Of a stretch of 44,173 bases of DNA, positions 1-6,637 are shown one piece after another. The notes under the pieces were generated by a model. It was given only the letters and a program-made list of their open reading frames with translations. It had not been told where the DNA came from and searched no databases. The stretch is taken from positions 1 through 44,173 of the forward strand of contig JBGRQB010000013.1 in the NCBI GenBank assembly GCA_041725875.1, read 5' to 3'. Both the position numbers and the translations under genes were made by a program. Source of the stretch: JBGRQB01 sp041725875. Lineage in GTDB: Bacteria > Bacteroidota > Ignavibacteria > Ignavibacteriales > Melioribacteraceae. Position 1 is the first letter of the stretch. The number at the start of each line of letters is the position of its first letter.

Positions 1-2
1 AC

Positions 3-107
3 CCAAGAACAATAAAAGAAAATCTTGTTCCCCCAACAGATTTTAGATATCCCTTTATGAGCGTCTGCGATTGTGAATCCAAATACAAAAATGAAGACGC
101 AGATTAA
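3..107 (+). CDS. C-terminal fragment of an unknown protein (runs in from the left edge)
   Basis: This frame is open from the window edge to a TAA at 105-107 and would encode the last 34 residues of a protein rich in Lys, Glu, Asp and Asn, like other soluble proteins here. A hairpin at 138-167 with T-rich flanks on both sides then separates it from the opposing gene ending at 173, as expected for two convergent genes. The competing reading is a minus-strand start at 116 behind an AAGGAG, but its translation is rich in Cys and Trp and has GC-rich third positions unlike its neighbours. The fragment is too short to name. Confidence 0.4.
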   Translation, partial: PRTIKENLVPPTDFRYPFMSVCDCESKYKNEDAD

Positions 108-137
108 ATTTCCCATTTGCTCCTTATGAAAAACTCA

Positions 138-167
138 AACCTTGAAGGCCCCTCTGCCTTCAAGGTT
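138..167. terminator. Bidirectional hairpin terminator
   Basis: A perfect 11-bp stem (AACCTTGAAGG / CCTTCAAGGTT, 138-148 and 157-167) encloses an 8-nt loop. T-rich sequence follows the stem on both strands. It sits just past the stop of the minus-strand permease and after the stop of the plus-strand fragment. Confidence 0.8.
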
Positions 168-172
168 CTTTA

Positions 173-967
173 TTATTTCACTTCAATCCTTTTAATATCA
201 AAGTATGCTAAGAGAGAAATTCCTGCAAAATAGAGTATGCTGAATACATTAATATTTCTGATTCCCATAATAGTATCAAATTTAACCATTTTCCTTTCAG
301 CAAATGAAGTCAGACTCGCATAAGCATAAGGAAAATAAATTATATCTTCCCACCTGGAAACCAATATCATACAGGCAATATTAGCAACCATTCCTATTCC
401 AATAGGAACCACGAAACTTTTTGTTCTCATGCTTGCCCAATATTGAACTGCCAGCATTCCAAAACTCGAAACAATAAGTAATCCCATATTTGTTATAACA
501 GCATTAAAATCAGGTGAAAATTCCATATATTTTAATTCCGGGTGAATTATACCGGAAAGATATCCGGCACCAATCATCAAGGCGGTGTAAAATATATGAG
601 TCCCGACAATATATGTTACTATCAGCATCAACTTGCTGTAAAAAATTGCTGAAAAGTGAAATGGTAAAACTTTAAGATGTTTCCACATGTTTGTTCTGTG
701 TTCAAGCTGTACAATTAATGCCGTTAAAAGTATTACATAAAACGGAAGGAAAAAATTTCCCACAGACCAAAAGTTTTCAAAGATAAATTTGTCCCAGGGA
801 TTTACCCCCTCTTTTGGAACAAAATGTTCATACTTCCAGACACGCATTATAAAAAAGATTCCTGCAATTGAGACGGTTCCAAGAAAAGAGAGCCAGAACG
901 CAGAACTTTTCTTTGATTTTTTTAATTCGCAAATAAAGGCTTTACACATTGTATTTATTGAATTCAT
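173..967 (-). CDS. ABC-2 type transporter permease
   Basis: This 264-residue hydrophobic protein begins with a short cytoplasmic stretch and then has about six membrane segments (near residues 25-42, 68-90, 108-135, 158-180, 185-205 and 240-258). The pattern and length fit the ABC-2 permeases that pair with BcrA-type ATPases for export of, or self-protection from, lipophilic compounds such as peptide antibiotics. Its ATG lies 2 nt after the stop of the ATPase gene, so the two are certainly co-transcribed and presumably form one transporter. The substrate cannot be read from the sequence. A terminator follows directly, so no second permease belongs to this operon. Confidence 0.85.
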   Translation of the reverse strand: MNSINTMCKAFICELKKSKKSSAFWLSFLGTVSIAGIFFIMRVWKYEHFVPKEGVNPWDKFIFENFWSVGNFFLPFYVILLTALIVQLEHRTNMWKHLKVLPFHFSAIFYSKLMLIVTYIVGTHIFYTALMIGAGYLSGIIHPELKYMEFSPDFNAVITNMGLLIVSSFGMLAVQYWASMRTKSFVVPIGIGMVANIACMILVSRWEDIIYFPYAYASLTSFAERKMVKFDTIMGIRNINVFSILYFAGISLLAYFDIKRIEVK

Positions 968-969
968 AG

Positions 970-1887
970 CTACTCTTCCGTTAAAGTTAAAAATAGATCT
1001 TCAAGATTTTCTTTTTTGATTTTAACCTGATAAATGTCAATGTTTTCCTGACGAAGTTTATCTATCAGCTGCGGGATTTTAGTTTTGTCTTCCAGACTTA
1101 TTTTCACAGAGCCGTTAAACTGATCCAAAATCTTAACTTCCGATTTTCCAAAAATATCTTTTGTTTTTGCAGAATCATTTATTTCAAACTCAACAATAAG
1201 ATTATTATCTCTGCTTCTGTGAAGATCCTCTGTAAATCCCTGAAACCTGAGCTCGCCATTTTGAATAATTCCAACGTGTGAACAGACTTTCTCAATTTCA
1301 TTCAGCAGGTGACTCGATAAAAATATAGTTTTGTTTTCCTCGTTTGCCAATCGGGTGATTAACTCCCTTACTTCAATCATCCCTTTGGGATCGAGTCCGT
1401 TTGTCGGTTCATCCAGAATTATTAACTCCGGATCTGAAAGAAGTGCAAGAGCAATTCCCAAACGTTGCTTCATACCTGTAGAAAACTGTTTTACCCTTTT
1501 ATTTCCGGTGTTTTGCAGATCTACTATCTCAAGTACATCATCTATTCTGCTTTTGTTTACTCCACGGTAAAGAGCTGTAATTTCAAGATTTTCTCTGGCT
1601 GTAAGATGAAAATAAAGAGCCGGCTCTTCAATCATAGCTCCTATTCTTGAATAAGATTTTAGCAGATTTTCATCTTCATCATTAAAAAGCAAAACCTCTC
1701 CCGCACCCGGTTTTAACAATCCGGTAAGTAACCTGATGGTAGTTGTTTTTCCGGCTCCGTTTGGACCTAAAAATCCATACACTGCTCCTTTGGGAACTTC
1801 AATGTTAAGTCCCTTTATCAGAGATTCGTTTTTATCATAAGAAAAACTGAGGTTTTTGGTTTGAATTGCAAAATTGTTTTGTTCCAT
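970..1887 (-). CDS. ABC transporter ATP-binding protein (BcrA/CcmA type)
   Basis: This 305-residue ATPase energises the permease encoded 2 nt downstream. It has Walker A GPNGAGKTT, a Q-loop region, the signature FSTGMKQR (the ABC loop with Thr-Gly in place of Ser-Gly-Gly, usual in this subfamily), Walker B LIILDEPTNGLDP and the switch His in FLSSHLL. The last 80 or so residues after the nucleotide-binding domain match the C-terminal extension of BcrA-like proteins. The ATG at 1887 follows a good GGGGAG. With only one permease, the complex is probably a homodimer of each subunit. Drug or bacteriocin export is a family-level inference. Confidence 0.9.
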   Translation of the reverse strand: MEQNNFAIQTKNLSFSYDKNESLIKGLNIEVPKGAVYGFLGPNGAGKTTTIRLLTGLLKPGAGEVLLFNDEDENLLKSYSRIGAMIEEPALYFHLTARENLEITALYRGVNKSRIDDVLEIVDLQNTGNKRVKQFSTGMKQRLGIALALLSDPELIILDEPTNGLDPKGMIEVRELITRLANEENKTIFLSSHLLNEIEKVCSHVGIIQNGELRFQGFTEDLHRSRDNNLIVEFEINDSAKTKDIFGKSEVKILDQFNGSVKISLEDKTKIPQLIDKLRQENIDIYQVKIKKENLEDLFLTLTEE

Positions 1888-1980
1888 ATTTCTCCCCTTA
1901 AAATTCAGGTAACTGACGAAAAGAGAAAGAGTTTTGTTACAGGTTTTATGGAAAGTTTTTTGAACAAGAATTAAATAAAA

Positions 1981-2000
1981 AACCCCTCATAAGAGGGGTT
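1981..2000 (-). terminator. Rho-independent terminator of dps
   Basis: The stem AACCCCTC/GAGGGGTT with a 4-nt loop is followed, on the minus strand, by six T. It lies 26 bases past the dps stop and separates dps from the ABC operon. Confidence 0.85.
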
Positions 2001-2026
2001 GGGGGCTATTGTGATTTATACTATAT

Positions 2027-2467
2027 TTAAGCAAAATTTGCTTTCAGCATCCAGATTGATTTTTCAAAGTTTACAATATTTTCATCTGCAAGTGCAACAG
2101 TTCCTTTATCACCAAGTTCATCTGCAGCATCAGAAATAGCTTTATATTCACTTAACAACAATTCAAAATCTGCAAGGACGTTTCTCAAAATTTCTTCTTC
2201 GCCAAATTCTTTTCTGGCTTCTTCTTTAATATCTGCATTTTCAAGATATTCACTCATTGATGAAAATGGTTTTCCGCCTATCTGTAAAATTCTTTCAGCA
2301 ACTTCATCATATAAACCGGCAAGTTTTTCGTAATATTCTTCAGTCAGGTTGTGAATCTGGAAAAATCTCATTCCTTTTACATTCCAGTGGTAGTTGTGAA
2401 GTTTAACATATAATACTTGTAAGTTTGATAAGTTTTTGTTCAGTTTGCTAATTAATTGTGCGTTCAT
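2027..2467 (-). CDS. dps: Dps-family ferritin-like DNA-protection protein
   Basis: This 146-residue protein is a complete Dps, the dodecameric mini-ferritin that oxidises and stores iron using hydrogen peroxide and protects DNA in starvation or oxidative stress. The ferroxidase ligands line up with known Dps proteins: H27 in HNYHWNVKG, H39, D54 and E58 in YDEVAERI. The N-terminal tail is short and carries only a few lysines, so direct DNA binding is uncertain. The start is the ATG at 2467 behind GGAG. It is monocistronic, with its own terminator. A sigma-54-like promoter (2510-2526) precedes it and the divergent neighbour is a sigma-54 activator, which suggests control by that activator. Confidence 0.93.
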   Translation of the reverse strand: MNAQLISKLNKNLSNLQVLYVKLHNYHWNVKGMRFFQIHNLTEEYYEKLAGLYDEVAERILQIGGKPFSSMSEYLENADIKEEARKEFGEEEILRNVLADFELLLSEYKAISDAADELGDKGTVALADENIVNFEKSIWMLKANFA

Positions 2468-2509
2468 TTTTTTCTCCAGTTTTTAATTTTTTGTGTTTTC
2501 TCCTTCTAT

Positions 2510-2526
2510 TACAAACCTGGTGCCAA
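2510..2526 (-). promoter_or_regulatory. Candidate sigma-54 promoter for dps
   Basis: On the minus strand the sequence is TTGGCAC-C-AGGT-TTGTA, against the sigma-54 consensus YTGGCACG-N4-TTGCW. The -24 GG and the GG-to-G spacing are exact. The deviations are G to C after CAC and C to T at -12. The predicted start near 2499 gives a leader of about 32 nt containing the dps ribosome binding site. The adjacent divergent gene encodes a sigma-54 activator. Confidence 0.5.
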
Positions 2527-2609
2527 AAAATTTTATTGCGATTCCAAGCTGTTTTCTGGGTTTTATTAATTACACACTTGAATTAACACCGATTATTCGT
2601 TATTATTGG

Positions 2610-2631
2610 CAACGATATTAAGTTGTTCAAC
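2610..2631. promoter_or_regulatory. CAAC/GTTG inverted repeats, possible activator-binding site
   Basis: The dps-EBP intergenic region contains CAAC-N8-GTTG-N2-CAAC. It lies about 90-105 bp upstream of the -24 element of the dps promoter, the usual distance for a sigma-54 enhancer site, and 18-39 bp before the ATG of the activator gene, where it could also allow autoregulation. No binding is demonstrated. Confidence 0.25.
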
Positions 2632-2648
2632 TATATTTCGGTACAATT

Positions 2649-4139
2649 ATGCAATATCTTGAAACTACATTTTCTCCGCTTCTTAGTCCGGAACGCACAA
2701 TGGATATAGTTCTCGAAGCAATTCGTGAACTTGTAGATTATGAACTCGGCGTTGTACTAAGTTTTGAAAATGATACAAATCTTGTTGTAAGAAGAGCAAA
2801 AGGAGCACTTGTTAACTCAAAGCTCAAAGATTACAAACTTTCTCTGGAAAAACATTTTCAGCTTTCTGAAATTATTCAAAAAGGAGAAGTTTTTCTTTTT
2901 GACGATGATGAGGATGAAGAACATCTTGATACTTTTGACGGAGTAATTGAAATGCCGAGCGGACATTCCTGTCTGGTTGCCCCTCTTCACGTTGAAGGAA
3001 ACAATCTTGGTCTCCTTACTCTCGATCACCGCCAGTGTGATATGTTTACCCCACAAATTGTAAAGATCACTTCAACTCTTTCCAGACTCATATCTCTTGC
3101 CCTTGCGCAATCTGTTGCGGCTGATACTCTGAAAAAGGAACGCGATGCGCTGGTTGTTGAAAGAAACGATCTTATGAAAGAATATCCTCAATTATTTAAA
3201 GGATTAATTGGCTCCAGCAAAGCCTGGAAGGAAATTCTTGATAAAATAAAAATTGTTGCTCCTTCCGATCTGCCGGTTATGGTTACCGGCGAAACAGGAA
3301 CAGGAAAGGAAAAAGCAGCACGGGCAATTCATTCTCTCTCATCCAGAGCCGAAAGGCCATTTATTGCTTTAAACTGCTCTGCTCTCTCTTCAAATCTGGC
3401 AGAAAGCGAACTTTTCGGCCACGAAAAAGGTTCATTTACCGGAGCTGTAAATCAGCGAAAAGGTCGTTTTGAACTTGCAGATACAGGAACGCTTTTTCTG
3501 GATGAAATTGGAGATCTTCCACTCGATATTCAGCCAAAACTTTTAAGAGCTTTACAAGAAGGCACGTTTGAGCGCCTGGGTAGTGAAAAATCTATGACTT
3601 CAGATGTACGAATTATCTGTGCAACTCATGTAGATCTTGAAAAAGCAGTGGCAGAAGGACGTTTCAGAGAAGATCTGTATTACAGATTAAATGTCTTTCC
3701 TGTTGAACTTCCTCCTTTAAGAGAACGCGAAAATGATGTGATATTAATTGCTAATCATTTTTTACAAAATGTTTCTGACAAGACCGGAAAATCATTTTCA
3801 TTTACAAATGATGCACTCGCTTTTTTGAAATCTGCAAAATGGCCCGGAAATGTTAGAGAACTGCAAAATACAATTGAACGTGCAACTATATTGAGCGCAA
3901 ACGGAGAAATCGACATTTCCCATCTTAACTTTAAAAGTATGAAAACGTTTAAAAAGAAAGTTAAACCGGAAAATGAAACTCAGGCTTCACTTGACGATGT
4001 GATAGTTAATCATATCAAAAAAATTCTTGAACAGTGTGACGGAAAAATATATGGCAGCGATGGTGCTGCAGCTTTGCTGGGAATGAAACCAACTACACTG
4101 CAAAGTAAAATTAAAAAATTTGGAATAGTTTATAAATGA
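2649..4139 (+). CDS. Sigma-54-dependent transcriptional regulator, GAF-AAA-Fis HTH
   Basis: This 496-residue enhancer-binding protein has a GAF sensory domain (about residues 12-155), a central AAA+ ATPase (about 183-410) and a C-terminal Fis-type helix-turn-helix (about 455-493). Walker A is GETGTGKE (214-221). The sigma-54 contact loop is GSFTGA (261-266), a Ser variant of GAFTGA. Walker B is LFLDEIGDLP, and the FREDLYYRLNVF and PPLRERENDV segments are typical of the family. There is no receiver domain, so the signal (small molecule, redox or NO) is probably sensed by GAF. The first ATG is used, without a clear ribosome binding site. It overlaps the DUF429 gene by 4 nt and is divergent from dps, the most obvious target. 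Confidence 0.92.
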   Translation: MQYLETTFSPLLSPERTMDIVLEAIRELVDYELGVVLSFENDTNLVVRRAKGALVNSKLKDYKLSLEKHFQLSEIIQKGEVFLFDDDEDEEHLDTFDGVIEMPSGHSCLVAPLHVEGNNLGLLTLDHRQCDMFTPQIVKITSTLSRLISLALAQSVAADTLKKERDALVVERNDLMKEYPQLFKGLIGSSKAWKEILDKIKIVAPSDLPVMVTGETGTGKEKAARAIHSLSSRAERPFIALNCSALSSNLAESELFGHEKGSFTGAVNQRKGRFELADTGTLFLDEIGDLPLDIQPKLLRALQEGTFERLGSEKSMTSDVRIICATHVDLEKAVAEGRFREDLYYRLNVFPVELPPLRERENDVILIANHFLQNVSDKTGKSFSFTNDALAFLKSAKWPGNVRELQNTIERATILSANGEIDISHLNFKSMKTFKKKVKPENETQASLDDVIVNHIKKILEQCDGKIYGSDGAAALLGMKPTTLQSKIKKFGIVYK

Positions 4140-4840
4140 TTTACACAGGCATTGATGGCTGCAAAACAGGCTGGTTTATCTTTTCGCTCAAAGAAAACTC
4201 TTATTCTTACAGCGTTGTAAAATCGATAAAAGAAGCAGAAAAGGAATTAAATTTATCTAATGTTAATTTTATTGATATTCCGCTCGGCCTCGAAAACGAT
4301 AAACCTGCCAGAGATTGTGATATGCTTTTGAAGAAAATTCTCGGAAAAAAATCTTCTGCCATCTTTAATGCACCTGTTTATCCTTTGCTGAAATGTTCTA
4401 CTTATGAAGAAGCATGTTCTTTGAGTCAGAAAAAAACAGGAAAAAAAATATCATTGCAGACCTGGTATATAATTCCTAAAATAAGGGATGCAAATTCTTT
4501 TCTGCAAAATTGTGCAAACAAAGATTTATTAAAAGAATTTCATCCTGAAACAGGGTTCTTTCTTTTAAATAAAAAAACTCATTTACAGTTTAGTAAAAAA
4601 GATAAGCAGGGAATTGCCGAACGTATACGTATTCTTAACAAATATATTGATGCTGAAAAAATCTTTGAAGAGATTTCTTCTGAAACATTAAGAAAAAACG
4701 TTGCAAAAGATGATATTCTGGATGCAATGTGCTGCGCTGTAAATGCAAAATTTGCTGATAAAACTTTTACAGTACCGGAAATATCAACGCTTGATAAATT
4801 CGGAATAAAAAAAAAGATAGTTTTAACCGAATTTATTTGA
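4136..4840 (+). CDS. DUF429 domain protein (predicted RNase H-fold nuclease)
   Basis: This 234-residue protein begins MIYTGIDGCKTGW, the typical DUF429 opening in which an Asp on the first strand (GIDG) corresponds to a catalytic acidic residue of RNase H-like folds. A second acidic motif (FIDIPLGL) and the late KDDILDAMCCA segment, with Asp followed by Ala-rich helix, also match the family. DUF429 proteins are uncharacterised; nuclease activity is inferred from the fold. Its ATG overlaps the stop of the sigma-54 activator gene (ATGA), so translation is coupled and the pair is probably regulated together. Confidence 0.85.
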   Translation: MIYTGIDGCKTGWFIFSLKENSYSYSVVKSIKEAEKELNLSNVNFIDIPLGLENDKPARDCDMLLKKILGKKSSAIFNAPVYPLLKCSTYEEACSLSQKKTGKKISLQTWYIIPKIRDANSFLQNCANKDLLKEFHPETGFFLLNKKTHLQFSKKDKQGIAERIRILNKYIDAEKIFEEISSETLRKNVAKDDILDAMCCAVNAKFADKTFTVPEISTLDKFGIKKKIVLTEFI

Positions 4841-4937
4841 TCAATAATTATAACGGAACTTTTTCCGATTTGTAATATATAAACACAATAATTTTCATTA
4901 TTTTTGATGATAACAATCAACATACATGGGAGTGGTT

Positions 4938-5384
4938 ATGAAAAGAAACCTTATTTATATATCAATATTATTAATAGCATTATCTGCCTGTACTCCAATG
5001 GCTATTAAAAATGCCGATTTCGGATGGCCGATAGAAAGCGTGCTTAAATCAGATATAACCGGAAAAGTTTCTGAACCAAGATATGCAGTCAGTTTTAATA
5101 TAAAAGATTTGATGAAAGAAGAAACCGGATCATTTTCAGATTTCAAAAAAAGAGAGATCCGTTTAATCAGAAATTCAAAAGGTTATTATTTTGTAACTTC
5201 AAAATCGTTCAAACACGTTTATGTTTTTAATGCTTCCGATGGCTCTCTTGTTCTTGAAAATAAATTGCCTGTTGCAATAAACGGTTTAACAAATCCTGTG
5301 TTCAACCAAAGAGATCCGCACATCGAACTAATTGACGGGTCAAATAAATTCTTATTGACCAGCAAAGAAATAGTGAGGAAATAA
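4938..5384 (+). CDS. Putative outer-membrane lipoprotein
   Basis: The start at 4938 (MKRNLIY) is preferred over the in-frame ATG at 4926 because GGGAGTGG stands just before it. The 148-residue product has a short basic N-terminus, a hydrophobic core and the lipobox LSAC, so it should be cleaved and lipidated at Cys. The mature part of about 130 residues looks beta-rich and matches no family I recognise. The next gene starts 1 nt after its stop, so it shares an operon with the coiled-coil protein and may act with it in the envelope. Confidence 0.75.
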   Translation: MKRNLIYISILLIALSACTPMAIKNADFGWPIESVLKSDITGKVSEPRYAVSFNIKDLMKEETGSFSDFKKREIRLIRNSKGYYFVTSKSFKHVYVFNASDGSLVLENKLPVAINGLTNPVFNQRDPHIELIDGSNKFLLTSKEIVRK

Positions 5385-5385
5385 G

Positions 5386-5622
5386 ATGAAAAAATTAATT
5401 TTAATCTTTCTTATAGTTTGTTCCGGTTTTGCATTTGCACAGTCAGATTTTGAAACAACGCAAAGCTTTAAAGAAAAAGCAAAAGTAATTTCCAATACAA
5501 TAAAAAGTATTCAGTCATCTTCAGAAGTTGAGCGCGCAGTTAATGCAATAAAAAAATTGAGAGATGATTTTACCGCGCATAAAGATCTTCTTGATAAAGC
5601 TTTATATCCGGATGATTTTTAA
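5386..5622 (+). CDS. N-terminal fragment of the split coiled-coil protein
   Basis: If the TAA is real and not read through, this 78-residue piece is what is made: a secretion signal and a helical stretch, probably released to the periplasm. Its ATG lies 1 nt after the lipoprotein stop. Confidence 0.5.
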   Translation: MKKLILIFLIVCSGFAFAQSDFETTQSFKEKAKVISNTIKSIQSSSEVERAVNAIKKLRDDFTAHKDLLDKALYPDDF

Positions 5623-5745
5623 AAAGTTTTTGAGAAGTTAAATAAAAATCTGAATAGAAAAAGACGTGATATCAGAAAGCTTAATAAGCTTGAAAATAAA
5701 ATTACCGATCTTCGTGTTCAGATAACCGATCTGAATGATAAAAAT

Positions 5746-6588
5746 ATGGTTCTGCTTGGTGAGATTAAAGAACTTACAAAACTCAGATCCAAAGATTCTG
5801 TTAAGATTGCCGAGTTAAGATCCAAAGTAAAAGTTTTGGGTAAGCAGATTCGCGAACGTGATGCTCTTGTTCTTGGAATGGTTGATTCTCTTTTGACTGA
5901 TTTTATAAATCAGCCGGAGCCTATGACAGATGCTTCAAAAAATAATCTGGGCAGAAAAATTGAATCACGCAACTTATTTGTTAATGTTGAAAGAACTTTA
6001 AAAGATAATATCGATTTTCTTGATTTAACAATTTTCTCTCCTGAAGATCTGCTTGAGCTTAAAAAGCAAAACCAGGAATTTAAAAAAGTGTGGAATAAAC
6101 TTGGTCCGCAACTTACAGCTTATTATCTGAATAAAGCTGAGAAAAAAGAAGAACTAAAAAATATCGATTCTTTATTTGAAGAATGGAATATCAAAATAAA
6201 CAGATCTGTCTGGGCAAGCATTAATTATCATTTCAAAAATTATGATATCAAATTATTGCCTTATAATGACGGAAATGAGTTTACGGCAAACATACTTGCT
6301 TATGTAACTCTTGAACTTAATAAAATTGAGACAGCTTCAAAAGAAGAGTTGATACAAGATTACAATACATTTGTTGACAGTGTATGGAGCAGAGAAGTTA
6401 GTCACGACTGGGTTCCGATGTTAATTGAAAATGGTTACCTTACATTTGATCAGCACGATACAATTGAAGAAAAACTAATTGCCTGGGAACTGGCAATTTA
6501 TGATAATGATCTTACCACAATTTATATTGTGTTCGGCGTTTTATTCCTGATCTTTGCAGGAGCAATAATAAAACGATATAAAAAATAA
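5746..6588 (+). CDS. C-terminal fragment of the split coiled-coil protein
   Basis: The first ATG after the internal stop is at 5746 and would give 280 residues: the rest of the coiled coil, a helical domain and a C-terminal membrane helix with a KRYKK tail. The 41 codons between the stop and this ATG are also open and continue the same charged, helical pattern, so 5746 is probably not an original start. No ribosome binding site is seen in front of it. Confidence 0.45.
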   Translation: MVLLGEIKELTKLRSKDSVKIAELRSKVKVLGKQIRERDALVLGMVDSLLTDFINQPEPMTDASKNNLGRKIESRNLFVNVERTLKDNIDFLDLTIFSPEDLLELKKQNQEFKKVWNKLGPQLTAYYLNKAEKKEELKNIDSLFEEWNIKINRSVWASINYHFKNYDIKLLPYNDGNEFTANILAYVTLELNKIETASKEELIQDYNTFVDSVWSREVSHDWVPMLIENGYLTFDQHDTIEEKLIAWELAIYDNDLTTIYIVFGVLFLIFAGAIIKRYKK

Positions 6589-6608
6589 TTTTGTACTACG
6601 CACTAAAT

Positions 6609-6637
6609 AAAAAACGCAGCTTTTAGCTGCGTTTTTT
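6609..6637. terminator. Bidirectional terminator between convergent genes
   Basis: The stem AAAAAACGCAGCT / AGCTGCGTTTTTT has a 3-nt loop, with A- and T-runs on either side. It serves the coiled-coil gene (ends 6588) and the FAD/Fe-S dehydrogenase (stop at 6636-6638, within the hairpin). Confidence 0.85.

Larger units (their letters stand above)
5386..6588 (+). pseudogene. Signal-peptide, coiled-coil, C-terminally anchored protein split by an in-frame TAA
   Basis: A single reading frame of 401 codons runs from 5386 to 6588, broken only by TAA at 5620-5622. Translation before and after the stop reads continuously: ...LYPDDF, stop, KVFEKLNKNLNRKRRD..., and the second part starts in the middle of a charged heptad-like region. 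Together the parts encode a signal peptide (about 1-19, ending FAFAQ), a long coiled coil (about 75-160), a helical domain and one C-terminal membrane helix (about 375-394) with a basic KRYKK tail. One substitution (AAA to TAA) would explain the break; a sequencing error or tolerated readthrough are alternatives. No family is recognised. Confidence 0.65.

Noticed and set aside
1..116. Minus-strand open frame starting at 116 behind AAGGAG
   Set aside because: Its translation is Cys/Trp-rich with GC-rich third positions, the Shine-Dalgarno spacing is short, and the bidirectional hairpin at 138-167 fits a plus-strand gene ending at 107 better.
4854..4867. CGGAA-CTTT-TTCCG hairpin after the DUF429 gene as a terminator
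   Set aside because: The 5-bp stem is too weak and no T-run follows.
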